64,000 nucleotides of DNA from Lutimaribacter salitolerans. Lineage in GTDB: Bacteria; Pseudomonadota; Alphaproteobacteria; Rhodobacterales; Rhodobacteraceae. The DNA is taken from contig NZ_JBHUDD010000158.1 of assembly GCF_042677865.1 (NCBI RefSeq), forward strand, positions 28,055 through 92,054, in the 5' to 3' direction. Below the pieces are notes generated by a model. That model did no database searches. It was not told the origin of the DNA and saw only the letters and a list, made by a program, of their open reading frames with translations. A program made the translations under genes and the position numbers. Below are positions 42,918 through 52,206 of the stretch, one piece after another. Each line of letters begins with the position of its first letter. Position 1 is the stretch's first letter.

Positions 42918-43540
42918 CTGATCCCCTCGCGTTGTTTCATCACGTGGTAGTAGGCCCAAAGCATCCGCGCCGCAACCGATCGCCAGGGCGACCAGCCCTC
43001 GGCCATGGCACGCAGGGCGCGTTCACTGGGTCGGTCGGGCAGGTCATACAGCATCCGCGCGCCTTCCTGCAGCGCCAGATCACCGGCGGCAAAGACATCC
43101 GCATGGCCCAGGCTGAACTTGGCATAGATCTCGGCGGTCCAGACGCCGATGCCCTTCACGGCGGTCAGGGTCCTGATCACCTCGTGCGTGGGGGCGGTGC
43201 GCAGGGCGGGGAAATCAATCCCGGCCCCTGCCAGCGCATGAGCATATGCAGCTTTCTGACGGCTCAGGCCAAGCGCGCGCAACTCATCCTCGGTCAGGGC
43301 AAGCACGGCATCGGGATCGGTCAGCCCTGCGCCTTCCAGCCTGCCCCAGATCGCATTGGCCGAGGCGACGCTGACCTGCTGGCTGACGATCGCGCTGAGC
43401 AACTGGGCAAACCCGTCGGGTCGCCGCCGCAGCGGCAGGGGCGCGCACAGATCATGGGCATAGGCCATGCGTGGACAGCGTGCGGCCAGCCACGCCGCGC
43501 CTCTGGCCACATCCGCATCGGTTTCGATGATCCCGCTCAC
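42914..43540 (-). CDS. DNA-3-methyladenine glycosylase (AlkA-like, HhH-GPD)
   Basis: 208 residues. The helix-hairpin-helix is at about 125-140 (LTAVKGIGVWTAEIY) and the catalytic Asp is D154 in FAAGDLALQEG. The N-terminal segment FAQLLSAIVSQQVS is the usual first signature of the superfamily. It removes alkylated bases in base excision repair. It lacks the N-terminal domain of E. coli AlkA, as is normal for the shorter bacterial form. Four-base overlaps link it to YtoQ upstream and to the esterase downstream. Confidence 0.93.
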   Translation of the reverse strand: MSGIIETDADVARGAAWLAARCPRMAYAHDLCAPLPLRRRPDGFAQLLSAIVSQQVSVASANAIWGRLEGAGLTDPDAVLALTEDELRALGLSRQKAAYAHALAGAGIDFPALRTAPTHEVIRTLTAVKGIGVWTAEIYAKFSLGHADVFAAGDLALQEGARMLYDLPDRPSERALRAMAEGWSPWRSVAARMLWAYYHVMKQREGIR

Positions 43541-43983
43541 CCGGGCAGCGTGCCGGTCAGGACATAGCGCAGGATATCCACCACCTGAGCCGGGTCGCGC
43601 GCCACGGCCAGAGCGGCGGCATTCACCTCTTTCAGCGCATGGTCATGCTCGGGCTGTTGCAGGATGATCAGCGACTTGCCAAGCGCGGCGGCATAGCCCG
43701 CATCGAACGCCGCGTTCCATTGCTTGTATTTCTCGCCAAACCGCACAACGACCACATCTGCCTCGGCAATGCCCTTGCGGGTGCGGATGGCGTTGACCAT
43801 CGCACCCTTGTGGTCATGCCAGTACTTGTTGTCCTCGGATCCCAGGATGGCCACACCGCAATCGTCGCTGGCCGCATGATCCGTCACAGGGTCGGAAAAC
43901 TGCACATCCATCCCCTGCGCGCCGGTCACGATCTGATCGCGCCAATCAGTGTGGATTTCGCCTGACAGGTAAACCTTCAGCAT
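43537..43983 (-). CDS. YtoQ family protein
   Basis: 148 residues from ATG 43983. The family sequence is distinctive: LKVYLSGEIHTDWR at the start, FSDPVTDHAASDDCG, DNKYWHDHKGAMVNAIRTR, and VVVRFGEKYKQWNAAFDAGYA. YtoQ has a nucleoside 2-deoxyribosyltransferase-like fold and unknown activity. It is the first gene of an operon with a DNA glycosylase and an esterase (ATGA overlaps), which hints at nucleotide or alkylation-damage chemistry without proving it. Confidence 0.92.
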   Translation of the reverse strand: MLKVYLSGEIHTDWRDQIVTGAQGMDVQFSDPVTDHAASDDCGVAILGSEDNKYWHDHKGAMVNAIRTRKGIAEADVVVVRFGEKYKQWNAAFDAGYAAALGKSLIILQQPEHDHALKEVNAAALAVARDPAQVVDILRYVLTGTLPG

Positions 43984-44043
43984 CTGGTGCCCTCCGCATG
44001 TGTCTGGGGCAGACGTAACCGCCGGGCCGGGCCTGCGCAACCG

Positions 44044-44700
44044 TCACGCGCCGCGTTGCGCCACGACAAAGTGGCTGGGCGGGCGAGCAGGGTAATTGCC
44101 CGTCTCGATGATCTCGAACCCCGCGCGGATGATCTCGGCGTCCAGTTCCGCAACCGCCAGCTTGCGAAACCCGGGCGGCAGCTTGCCCCAGCGTTGCAGC
44201 AGGGGAAACACCAGAAAGGCCCCGCGATACAGCAATGGCATCGACGCCCCCTTGGGGCAGATGGTTTTCGAGATGAACATACCCCCGGGTTTCAGCAAGG
44301 CGCGCACCTGCCCCAGCCCGGCACGCAGATCGGGCAGCAGGTGCAGCAGGTTGAAGGCCAGAACAACATCGAACGGCCCGGCCTGCCCAAGGGCGTCATC
44401 ACCCAGACCGGCGTGCATCAGCGACAGGTTGGGTGCATCGGCCTGCGCCTTGCGCGCCCGCGCTTGCTCCATCATGCCCGATGACGCGTCGCTGGCGACG
44501 TAGCCTGTCACCGCATCGCACAGCCGCAAGGCCGTGGCCCCAGTGCCGCAGCCAAGCTCCAGCACGCGGGCACTGGGCGAAAGATGATAAAGATGATGTC
44601 GCGTGCGCTCCAGAGTCGTCTCATAAGCGGCGCCGTCCATGACGCCGCGCGTCGCATAGCTCGCGGCGACCCGGTCCCAGAATTCCACTGACGTATACAT
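44044..44700 (-). CDS. class I SAM-dependent methyltransferase
   Basis: 218 residues. The SAM-binding motif I is VLELGCGTGATAL at about 46-58, followed by the acidic YVASDAS strand and the motif FDVVLAFNLLHLLPD. The C-terminal RPPSHFVVAQR is compact. It is a small-molecule methyltransferase of the UbiE/Methyltransf_11 kind, with no substrate hint from neighbours. Its start at 44700 lies 122 bases from the end of pheT. Confidence 0.88.
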   Translation of the reverse strand: MYTSVEFWDRVAASYATRGVMDGAAYETTLERTRHHLYHLSPSARVLELGCGTGATALRLCDAVTGYVASDASSGMMEQARARKAQADAPNLSLMHAGLGDDALGQAGPFDVVLAFNLLHLLPDLRAGLGQVRALLKPGGMFISKTICPKGASMPLLYRGAFLVFPLLQRWGKLPPGFRKLAVAELDAEIIRAGFEIIETGNYPARPPSHFVVAQRGA

Positions 44701-44822
44701 GTATCACCCAACCACTTACCGTTGAACAAGGTAACGCAGCCAGCGATAAAACCAAGAACCAACATGTCACGGGGCGTGGTTGCAGCAGGGCCTGCCCGAT
44801 CACCGGGCAGGACCGGTCGCGA

Positions 44823-47219
44823 TCAGACCCGCAACGTGCCGCCAGTGGCCTTGGATACCTTTTCGACAATCTTCTGGCTGACCGCCTCGATCTCGGCTTC
44901 TTTCAGGGTCTTGTCGGTGGGCTGCAGCCGCACGGTGATCGCCAGCGATTTCTTGCCCTCGCCCAGCGACCCGCCGATGAATTCGTCGAACACCCGCACG
45001 CTTTCGATCAGCGCCTTGTCGGCCCCGGCGGCGGCATTGACCAGCGTCAGCGCCTCGACCCCGCGGTCCACGACAAAGGCGAAATCGCGCTCGACCGCCT
45101 GCAGGTCATGCAGGGTCAGCGCGCCGCGGCTGGCAGAGGTGTTGCGCGCCTCGGGGATTTCGGCGGGCCAGAGGGTAAAGGCCACCGCTGGCCCCTTCAC
45201 GTCCATCGCGCGCAGCACCTTGGGATGCACCTCGCCGAAAACTGCCAGCTGCTTTTTCGGCCCAAGGCAGATCACCCCGTGCCGACCGGGGTGGAACCAC
45301 GCAGGACCGTTGCGCAGCACCTGCGCCTTGTCCGGTGCCCCCAGCGCCGACAGGATCGCCTGTGCATCGGCCTTGGCGTCGAACAGGTCCACCGCCCGCG
45401 CCGCGCCATGCACATCCTTGGGCCCGGTGCGCCCCACCAGAACCCCTGTCACCGCCTGATGCTGCTGACCCGGTTCACCGCCCGAAAAGGCAGGGCCGAC
45501 CTCGAACAGCGCCAGATCCATGATCCCGCGCGCCTGATTGCGCGCAGCGGCCTGCAACAGACCGGGCAGCAGGTCGGGGCGCATATGGCTCATTTCCGAA
45601 CTGATGGGGTTGGCCAGCATCGTGGCATCATCGCCACCGCCAAACAGCGTGGCCGAGGCGCGATCGATGAAGCTGTAGGTGATGCACTCGTTATACCCCA
45701 GCGCCGCCGCCGTGCGTCGCGCGATCTGCTCGCGCTTTTGCGAAGACGTCATAACCGGCTTGGGAACACCCACATGGGCGCGCGGCAGGGGTTTGCCCTG
45801 CAACCTGGTCAGGGACGCCACGCGCGCCACCTCTTCGACCAGATCGGCCTGCCCCAGAACATCGGGCCGCCATGTCGGCACATGGGCCATGTCGCCCTGC
45901 AATTCGAACCCCAGCGCCTGCAACGTCGCGCGCTGTTGCGCCTCGGGGATGTCCATGCCGACAAGGCTGCTGACCCGCGCGTGCTCCAGCCGGTAGGCGC
46001 GGGCCACGTCGGGCACCGCCCCTGCCGTCACCACGTCCGACGCCTCTCCGCCGCACAGATCAAGGATCATCGCCGTCGCATCCTCGATCGCCTGGGCGTT
46101 ATAGACCGGGTCGATCCCGCGTTCGTTGCGATAGCGCGCGTCGGAATTGATCTTCAATGCGCGACCGGTGCGCGCGATCTGCACCGTGTCCCAGACCGCC
46201 GCCTCAAGAAACACGTTCACCGTGTCCTCGGTGCAGCCGGTGTTCAGCCCGCCCATGATGCCGCCGATGGACTCAACGCCCTTGTCGTCGGAAATCACCA
46301 CCTGCCCTGCGCTGAAGGTGTATTGCTTTTCATCCAGACCAACCAGGGTTTCGCCGCCCTGCGCGCGATGCACCCGCAGATGGCCCTGCACCTTGTCGGC
46401 GTCGAACACATGCAAGGGCCGGTTGCGATCATAGGTGAAGAAGTTGGTCACATCCACCAGCGCACTGATCGGCCGCAGGCCGATGGCGCGCAGCTGATCC
46501 TGCAACCATTTCGGGCTTGGCCCGTTCTTGACGCCCCGGATCAGACGCCCGGCAAAAACATGGCAGCCGTCGCGCGTGTCGTCGTCGATCGTCACGGTGA
46601 TCGGGCTGGGGAACTGGCCGGCCACGGTCGGCGTTTCGACCGGGCGCATCACGCCCAGCCCCCGCGCCGCCAGATCGCGCGCAATGCCGCGCACGCCCAA
46701 GGCATCCGGGCGGTTCGGGGTGATCGCGATCTCGATCACCGGATCGACCTTTTCCGGGGTGTTCTGCGCCAGCCAATCGGCAAAACTGTCGCCCACCTCG
46801 CCTGAGGGCAGTTCGATGATGCCGTCATGCTCTTCCGACAGTTCCAACTCGCGCTCGGAGGCCATCATGCCGTGGCTTTCCACGCCGCGGATCTTGCCCA
46901 CGCTCAGCGTCACGTCGATGCCCGGCACATAATCGCCCGGCTTGGCCAGCACCACGGTGATCCCGGCCCGCGCATTGGGCGCGCCGCAGACGATCTGCCG
47001 CTCGCCCTCGTTCGTCTGCACCATGCACACGCGCAGCCGGTCGGCATCGGGGTGCTGCTCGGCCGACGTGACCTTGGCCAAGGTAAAGCCGCGCAGTTTT
47101 GCCGCAGGGTCGGTCACGCCTTCGACCTCAAGCCCAAGATCGGTCAGGGCCTCGGTGATCTCGTCCAGCGTGGCAGAGGTGTCCAGATGGCGTTTCAGCC
47201 AGGAGAGGGTGAATTTCAT
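44823..47219 (-). CDS. pheT: phenylalanine-tRNA ligase beta subunit
   Basis: 798 residues, normal length. It has the N-terminal tRNA-binding (OB-fold) domain at about 40-150 (KVTSAEQHPDADRLRVC), the B3/B4 editing domain, the B5 domain (about 400-480), and the C-terminal ferredoxin-like anticodon-binding domain (about 705-798, VERDFAFVVDRGVEA). With PheS it forms the alpha2-beta2 enzyme. It lies 60 bases downstream of pheS on the same strand. A hairpin (44791-44811) follows the stop, but without a T-run. Confidence 0.98.
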   Translation of the reverse strand: MKFTLSWLKRHLDTSATLDEITEALTDLGLEVEGVTDPAAKLRGFTLAKVTSAEQHPDADRLRVCMVQTNEGERQIVCGAPNARAGITVVLAKPGDYVPGIDVTLSVGKIRGVESHGMMASERELELSEEHDGIIELPSGEVGDSFADWLAQNTPEKVDPVIEIAITPNRPDALGVRGIARDLAARGLGVMRPVETPTVAGQFPSPITVTIDDDTRDGCHVFAGRLIRGVKNGPSPKWLQDQLRAIGLRPISALVDVTNFFTYDRNRPLHVFDADKVQGHLRVHRAQGGETLVGLDEKQYTFSAGQVVISDDKGVESIGGIMGGLNTGCTEDTVNVFLEAAVWDTVQIARTGRALKINSDARYRNERGIDPVYNAQAIEDATAMILDLCGGEASDVVTAGAVPDVARAYRLEHARVSSLVGMDIPEAQQRATLQALGFELQGDMAHVPTWRPDVLGQADLVEEVARVASLTRLQGKPLPRAHVGVPKPVMTSSQKREQIARRTAAALGYNECITYSFIDRASATLFGGGDDATMLANPISSEMSHMRPDLLPGLLQAAARNQARGIMDLALFEVGPAFSGGEPGQQHQAVTGVLVGRTGPKDVHGAARAVDLFDAKADAQAILSALGAPDKAQVLRNGPAWFHPGRHGVICLGPKKQLAVFGEVHPKVLRAMDVKGPAVAFTLWPAEIPEARNTSASRGALTLHDLQAVERDFAFVVDRGVEALTLVNAAAGADKALIESVRVFDEFIGGSLGEGKKSLAITVRLQPTDKTLKEAEIEAVSQKIVEKVSKATGGTLRV

Positions 47220-47279
47220 CGTCGGAGTCTCCTGAGGGAGAGAAAGAAATGGGCAACCGCCCGCTATCGGTCCAGTGAC

Positions 47280-48350
47280 TTAACGGCTCAACCCGCCCCG
47301 GATCGTCGGCACGTCCAGCGAAGCAAAGCCGTAATGCCGCAGCCAGCGCAGGTCGCTGTCAAAGAAGGCGCGCAGGTCGGGGATGCCGTACTTCAGCATG
47401 GCGATCCGGTCGATCCCCATGCCGAAGGCAAAGCCCTGCCATTCGTCGGGGTCGATCCCGCCCGCGCGCAGCACGTTGGGATGCACCATGCCACTGCCCA
47501 GCACCTCAAGCCAGTCGTCGCCCTCGCCCACCTTGACGGTGCCGCCTTCGAACGAGCACTGGATATCCACCTCGGCCGAGGGTTCGGTGAAGGGGAAATG
47601 CGAGGCGCGGAACCGCGTCTTGACCGATGTGCCGAAGAACGCGGTAAAGAACTCTTCCAGCACCCATTTCAGGTTGGCCATGCTGATGTCGCGGCCAATC
47701 GCCAGCCCCTCGACCTGATGGAACATCGGCGTGTGGGTCTGGTCGTAATCCGCGCGATAGACGCCGCCGGGGCAGATGATGCGGATCGGCGCGCCCTGCG
47801 CCTCCATGCTGCGAATCTGCACCGGGCTGGTGTGGGTGCGCAGCACGAAGGGCGGGCGGTCGTCGCCTTCAGCCCGGTGCATGTAGAACGTGTCCATCTC
47901 CGCCCGCGCGGGATGGTGGCCGGGGATGTTGAGCGCGTCGAAATTGTACCAGTCGGTCTCGATCCGTGGGCCTTCGGCCACGGCAAAGCCCATGTCGGCA
48001 AAGATCGCGGTCACTTCTTCCGTGACCTGGCTGACCGGGTGGATCGTGCCGGCGCGCCGGTCGCGGCCCGGCAAGGTCACGTCCAGCCATTCCCCGCGCA
48101 GCCGCGAATCCAGCGCCGCATCCTCCAGCGCCGCCTTCTTGGCCGCCAGCGCGCTGTTGATCTCGTCCTTCAGGGCATTCAGCGCGGGCCCGGCCACTTG
48201 CCGTTCCTCGGGGCTCATCTTGCCCAGTTCGCGCATCTTCAGGCTGATTTCGCCCTTCTTGCCAAGCGCCTGCACGCGCAAGTCCTCCAGCGCGGCCTCG
48301 TCCCCGGCCGCGGCAATCCGCTCGATATAGGTGTTGCGCAGATCGTCCAT
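47280..48350 (-). CDS. pheS: phenylalanine-tRNA ligase alpha subunit
   Basis: 356 residues. An N-terminal coiled coil (about 1-90) that binds tRNA precedes the class II catalytic core with motif 1 (GRDRRAGTIHPVSQV region), motif 2 (LRTHTSPVQIRSME) and motif 3 (GFAFGMGIDRIAMLKYG). It activates phenylalanine. A 244-base gap with a terminator separates it from rplT, so it may have its own promoter; I found no Phe-rich leader peptide there. Confidence 0.98.
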   Translation of the reverse strand: MDDLRNTYIERIAAAGDEAALEDLRVQALGKKGEISLKMRELGKMSPEERQVAGPALNALKDEINSALAAKKAALEDAALDSRLRGEWLDVTLPGRDRRAGTIHPVSQVTEEVTAIFADMGFAVAEGPRIETDWYNFDALNIPGHHPARAEMDTFYMHRAEGDDRPPFVLRTHTSPVQIRSMEAQGAPIRIICPGGVYRADYDQTHTPMFHQVEGLAIGRDISMANLKWVLEEFFTAFFGTSVKTRFRASHFPFTEPSAEVDIQCSFEGGTVKVGEGDDWLEVLGSGMVHPNVLRAGGIDPDEWQGFAFGMGIDRIAMLKYGIPDLRAFFDSDLRWLRHYGFASLDVPTIRGGLSR

Positions 48351-48536
48351 CCGGGCCTCCGTTTTGCTGCTGCTTCCCTAGCCGCACCGGGCCATGGGTG
48401 CAAGCCTGCGCAGCACCCTGCCCCGCCCGACATGGGCCGCCATGCCGCCACGCGCGGCCCGAGCCGAAGACCAAAGGCCGCAGGCGAGATGCAGGGCGCG
48501 CGGCACCGCCGCGCTCCGCCTGAATACAGCAGACAT

Positions 48537-48568
48537 GGAAAACGCCGCCAGACGGGGCTGGCAGCGTT
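48537..48568 (-). terminator. terminator after rplT
   Basis: On the minus strand, AACGCTGCCAG and CTGGCGGCGTT form an 11-bp stem (one G-U pair) with loop CCCCGT, ending in GTTTTCC. It lies 27 bases past the rplT stop and ahead of pheS. Confidence 0.65.
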
Positions 48569-48594
48569 CAAAACTTAGCGTCGCGTGGGGCCGA

Positions 48595-48960
48595 TCAGGC
48601 GGCCAGCGCGCCTTTGGCCTGATCCACGATGGCACCGAATGCCGCAGGTTCGTGCACGGCCAGATCGGCCAGAACCTTGCGGTCAACCTCGATACCGGCC
48701 AGACCCAGACCGTTGATGAAGCGGCTGTAGGTCAGCGTTTCATCATGGGCGCGCACGGCAGCGTTGATCCGCTGAATCCACAGCGCGCGGAAATTGCGCT
48801 TGCGGTTCTTGCGGTCGCGCGTGGCGTACTGGTTGGCCTTGTCGACCGCCTGACGTGCGACCTTGAAGGTATTCTTGCGACGACCGTAATAGCCTTTGGC
48901 CGCCTTGATGACCTTCTTGTGACGGGCGTGTGTGGTGGTTCCGCCTTTGACTCGGGACAT
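48595..48960 (-). CDS. rplT: 50S ribosomal protein L20
   Basis: 121 residues, very basic. The L20 pattern is plain: MSRVKGGTTTHARHKKVIK, AKGYYGRRKNTFKVARQAV, and a C-terminal globular part ALWIQRINAAVR. L20 binds 23S rRNA early in assembly of the large subunit. It follows rpmI by 12 bases, the usual pairing. infC is not adjacent, unlike in enterobacteria. Confidence 0.98.
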   Translation of the reverse strand: MSRVKGGTTTHARHKKVIKAAKGYYGRRKNTFKVARQAVDKANQYATRDRKNRKRNFRALWIQRINAAVRAHDETLTYSRFINGLGLAGIEVDRKVLADLAVHEPAAFGAIVDQAKGALAA

Positions 48961-48972
48961 ATCTGAACCTCC

Positions 48973-49173
48973 TTAACGCGCGTAGGGCATCATCGGCTTG
49001 ATGATCTGCTCATCAGCCTTGGACAAAACTGTGGTTCCCCGCGCATTGCGGATGAACTTGGTGGACCGCTTGATCATGCCGTGGCGCTTGCCGGCCTGGC
49101 CGGCCTTGATGCGGCCGCTTGCGGTCACCTTGAACCGCTTCTTGCAGCTCGACTTGGTCTTCATCTTGGGCAT
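48973..49173 (-). CDS. rpmI: 50S ribosomal protein L35
   Basis: 66 residues, basic, with the L35 sequence MPKMKTKSSCKKRFKVTASG and HGMIKRSTKFIRNARGTT. AAAGGAGA lies before the ATG. It is the first gene of the rpmI-rplT operon, and a recognisable promoter lies 76 to 104 bases upstream. Confidence 0.98.
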   Translation of the reverse strand: MPKMKTKSSCKKRFKVTASGRIKAGQAGKRHGMIKRSTKFIRNARGTTVLSKADEQIIKPMMPYAR

Positions 49174-49248
49174 TTCCGTCTCCTTTATGGTGCGGTTCAG
49201 GCGCGACTCGGCATGCCACTTGGGCCGGACGCGCGCGGTAGAGCGTGC

Positions 49249-49277
49249 CGTATAAAAGCGGCACCATCGTTTTGCAA
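49249..49277 (-). promoter_or_regulatory. putative housekeeping promoter of rpmI-rplT
   Basis: On the minus strand, TTGCAA (-35) is followed by 17 bases and TATACG (-10). It lies in the gap between the small membrane protein gene and rpmI. Spacing is ideal and each hexamer matches consensus at four of six positions. GTGCCG and CGGCAC form a small inverted repeat across the -10 region. Confidence 0.5.
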
Positions 49278-49289
49278 GGCCCTATCGGG

Positions 49290-49517
49290 TCAGATGAACC
49301 GTGCCACCACCCGGACGAGGACGTCGGGAATATCCTCGATCTGATACCCGCCAGGCTTGTTCTGGATTGCCCAGACCACCATCACGCCCCCCGCCATCAG
49401 CACAAGGGACGCCACCCGCGGCGCACGACGCTCGGAAAACGCGCTGACGATGGACGGTATCGCCAACACACCGAATATCAGCCCCAGAATGAAGATCAGA
49501 TCGCTGTCGAAAACCAT
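49290..49517 (-). CDS. small two-helix membrane protein, unknown function
   Basis: 75 residues with two membrane helices (about 7-26 and 34-50) joined by a basic loop SERRAPRVAS, and a polar C-terminus GGYQIEDIPDVLVRVVARF. The topology resembles small inner-membrane proteins commonly found between pyk and rpmI in Rhodobacteraceae, as I recall. It starts 39 bases after the pyk stop and is likely read from the pyk promoter. Confidence 0.75.
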   Translation of the reverse strand: MVFDSDLIFILGLIFGVLAIPSIVSAFSERRAPRVASLVLMAGGVMVVWAIQNKPGGYQIEDIPDVLVRVVARFI

Positions 49518-49556
49518 GAAACCCTGCCTTCGCGGAACTGTTGACGTTCAGGCAGA

Positions 49557-51002
49557 TTACTCTGGATCGCTGGCGAAAATCAAATGCTCAGCGCAGGGGG
49601 CCACGCGCAGGATATTGGTCGTGCCCGGCACGTTGAAAGGCACGCCCGCGATCACCACGATCTGGTCGGTCTCGTCGGCATAGCCCTGCGCGCGCGCCGC
49701 CCGCGCAGCGTTCACCACCGCCATCTTGAACCGGCTCAACTCGCCGGTCATCACGCAGTTCACGCCCCATGTGAGCGCCAGTCGCCGCGCCGTGCCCCGG
49801 ATCGAGGTCATGCCGATGATCGGCACGCGCGGGCGTTCGCGCGCGGTCAGCGCGGCGGTGGTGCCGCTTTCGGTGTAGCAGCAGATCGCCTTGATATCCG
49901 TCGTCTCGGCAATCTCGCGCGCGGCGGCGACGATGCCGTCGGCGATGGTGTGACGGTCCGCGCGGCGGCTGGCCTCGATCACCTCGACATAGGTGGGGTC
50001 GGATTCGACCTCGGTCGCGACATCGTCCATCGTGGTCACCGCCTCGACCGGATAATGCCCGGCGGCGCTTTCGGCGGACAGCATGATGGCATCGGCCCCC
50101 TCATAGATGGCGGTGGCCACGTCCGACACCTCGGCCCGGGTGGGCATGGGCGATTCGATCATCGATTCCAGCATCTGCGTGGCCACGATCACAGGCTTGG
50201 CCGCCGCACGGCATTTGCGCACCAGCCGTTTCTGGATCGGTGGCACGTTCTGAACCGGCAGTTCCACCCCCAGATCGCCACGCGCCACCATGATGCCGTC
50301 GCTGGCCGCCAGAATCTCGGCAAACGCCGTCACGGCGGCGGGCTTTTCGATCTTGGACAGGATCGCCGCACGGCCATCGGCCAGCGCGCGCGCTTCTTCC
50401 ACATCCGCGGCGCGCTGCACGAAGGACAGCGCCAGCCAGTCCACCCCCAACTGGCAGACGAACTCCAGATCGGCGCGGTCCTTGTCCGAAAGTGCCGCCA
50501 GCGGCAGCACCACGTCAGGAACGTTCACCCCCTTGCGGTTCGAGATCGTGCCCCCCACCGTGACCACGCAATCGGCGTACTCCGCGCCGCAGGCCTGCAC
50601 CGTCAGGCGGATCTTGCCGTCATTGACCAGCAGGCGCGATCCGGGTTCGAGTGCGGCGAAAATCTCGGCATGAGGCAGGCAGACGCGCCTCGCATCGCCC
50701 GGCGCGCGGTCGAGGTCCAGCCGAAAGGCCGCACCCTCGACCAGCTCTTCCTCGCCATTGGCAAACTCGCCCACGCGCAGTTTCGGCCCCTGAAGATCGG
50801 CCAGGATGGCGATGGGGCTGTCCAGATCGCGTTCGATCTGCCGGATGATGGCGTGGCGCGCGCGGATGTCATCGTGGCTGCCATGGCTCATGTTCAGGCG
50901 AAACACGTCCGCCCCGGCCTCGTGCAGCGCGCGGATCATGTCATAATCATCCGAGGCCGGACCAAGCGTGGCCACGATCTTTACGTTCCGGTTGCGTTTC
51001 AT
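49557..51002 (-). CDS. pyk: pyruvate kinase
   Basis: 481 residues. It makes pyruvate and ATP from phosphoenolpyruvate and ADP. Signatures are KIVATLGPASDDYDMIRALHEAG, VFRLNMSHG, AILADLQGPKLRVG, the catalytic Lys in ILSKIEKPAAV, and GIMVARGDLGVELP followed by MLESMIESPMPTRAEVSDVA. The C-terminal regulatory domain ends in VPFNVPGTTNILRV. It is divergent from the N-formylglutamate amidohydrolase gene. Confidence 0.97.
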   Translation of the reverse strand: MKRNRNVKIVATLGPASDDYDMIRALHEAGADVFRLNMSHGSHDDIRARHAIIRQIERDLDSPIAILADLQGPKLRVGEFANGEEELVEGAAFRLDLDRAPGDARRVCLPHAEIFAALEPGSRLLVNDGKIRLTVQACGAEYADCVVTVGGTISNRKGVNVPDVVLPLAALSDKDRADLEFVCQLGVDWLALSFVQRAADVEEARALADGRAAILSKIEKPAAVTAFAEILAASDGIMVARGDLGVELPVQNVPPIQKRLVRKCRAAAKPVIVATQMLESMIESPMPTRAEVSDVATAIYEGADAIMLSAESAAGHYPVEAVTTMDDVATEVESDPTYVEVIEASRRADRHTIADGIVAAAREIAETTDIKAICCYTESGTTAALTARERPRVPIIGMTSIRGTARRLALTWGVNCVMTGELSRFKMAVVNAARAARAQGYADETDQIVVIAGVPFNVPGTTNILRVAPCAEHLIFASDPE

Positions 51003-51092
51003 GCCCTGTCCCCTCGACCGTTTTTGTTTCGTGCGGCAATTCCAATCCGCTCAATTCTGTCCTAGAGCCTGCGCAAAGGAAATGACAGACCG

Positions 51093-51833
51093 ATGACATA
51101 CGAACCTTTCCAGATCGTGAACGGTGCCGCGACCTCGCGCTGGCTGATCACCTGTGATCATGCCGCCAACACCGTGCCGCCCTTCGTCAACGACGGCTCG
51201 CTGGGGCTGGCGGCGGGCGACATGGCCCGGCACATCGCCTATGACGTGGGTGCCGCGGGGGTCGCGCGTGAACTGGCGCGGCTGCTGGATGCGCCTGCCA
51301 TCCTTTCCAACTTTTCGCGGCTGGTGATCGACCCCAACCGGGGCGAGGATGATCCCACGCTGCTGATGCGGCTGTATGACGGCACGATCATCCCGGCCAA
51401 CCGCCACGCCGACCGGGCCGAGCTGGAACAGCGGCTGAACCGCTGCCACCGCCCCTATCACCGCGCCCTGTCGGAACTGGCCGCGCGGCAGCCGGATACG
51501 GTGATCGTGTCGGTCCACTCCTACACACGGCAGTTGCAGGGCCGCCCGCCGCGTCCTTGGCATGTGGGGGTTCTCTATGCCGCCGACGCCCGGTTCTCGC
51601 GGCCGCTGATCGATCTGCTGCGGGCCGAGCCCGATCTGTGCATCGGCGAGAACGAACCTTACGGCGGCCACCTGCCCGGTGATGCCATCGCGCGCCACGC
51701 CATCGCGCATCAGCGCCACAACACGCTGATCGAGATCCGCAACGACCTGATCGAAACCGAAGCCACGCAAAAGGCATGGGCCGCACGGCTGGCCCCGATG
51801 CTGATCGCCGCCCTTGGTCATGTCAGCGATTGA
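51093..51833 (+). CDS. N-formylglutamate amidohydrolase family protein
   Basis: 246 residues. The family sequence ITCDHAANTVPP at the start, FSRLVIDPNRGEDDPTLL, and VSVHSYTRQLQGRPRPWHVGVLY-like central segment are recognisable, as is the late LIEIRNDLI. The enzyme releases formate from N-formyl-L-glutamate in histidine breakdown, but many such stand-alone copies are not linked to hut genes, as here. Zinc ligands probably include D/H of CDHAAN. It is followed 52 bases later by the DUF1244 gene. Confidence 0.88.
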   Translation: MTYEPFQIVNGAATSRWLITCDHAANTVPPFVNDGSLGLAAGDMARHIAYDVGAAGVARELARLLDAPAILSNFSRLVIDPNRGEDDPTLLMRLYDGTIIPANRHADRAELEQRLNRCHRPYHRALSELAARQPDTVIVSVHSYTRQLQGRPPRPWHVGVLYAADARFSRPLIDLLRAEPDLCIGENEPYGGHLPGDAIARHAIAHQRHNTLIEIRNDLIETEATQKAWAARLAPMLIAALGHVSD

Positions 51834-51885
51834 CGCCCCCGCGCCACGGCCCCACATCCCCCTCATGCCAATGGGAGAGACAGAT

Positions 51886-52206
51886 ATGGACGACACCACC
51901 CGCACGAAGATCGAGGCCGCCGCCTTTCGCCGCCTGCGCCAGCACCTGATGCAGGACCGCCCCGACGTGCAGAACATCGACCTGATGAACATGGCCGGGT
52001 TCTGCCGCAACTGCCTGTCGCGCTGGTATCAGGAAGCCGCCGCCGAGCAGGGCATCGCGATGACCAAGGACGAGGCGCGCGAGGTCTATTACGGCATGCC
52101 CTACGACCAATGGAAGGCACAGGCCCAGACCGAGGCCACGCCCGAGCAACAGGCGGCCTTTGACGAGGCATTCGCACAAAACGTCGGAACCGGCGACAAA
52201 AGCTGA
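51886..52206 (+). CDS. DUF1244 family protein
   Basis: 106 residues from ATG 51886. The family core is clear: AAAFRRLRQHLMQDRPDVQNIDLMNMAGFCRNCLSRWYQEAA followed by YYGMPYDQWK. It is a small helical protein with conserved CRNC cysteines and no known activity. It is placed behind the N-formylglutamate amidohydrolase gene, possibly in one transcript. Confidence 0.92.
   Translation: MDDTTRTKIEAAAFRRLRQHLMQDRPDVQNIDLMNMAGFCRNCLSRWYQEAAAEQGIAMTKDEAREVYYGMPYDQWKAQAQTEATPEQQAAFDEAFAQNVGTGDKS

Noticed and set aside
44791..44811. CCTGCCCG/CGGGCAGG hairpin after pheT as a terminator
   Set aside because: No T-run on the pheT strand, so it was not listed as a terminator, although it may stabilise the 3' end.
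48351..48594. Phe-tRNA attenuator or leader peptide before pheS
   Set aside because: No short frame with Phe codons and no paired terminator/antiterminator could be made out; only the rplT terminator is clear.
48378..48686. 102-residue frame opposite the plus strand, between rplT and pheS
   Set aside because: Overlaps the end of rplT, is Arg/Ala/Pro-rich and has no ribosome binding site; it looks like a shadow of GC-rich sequence.
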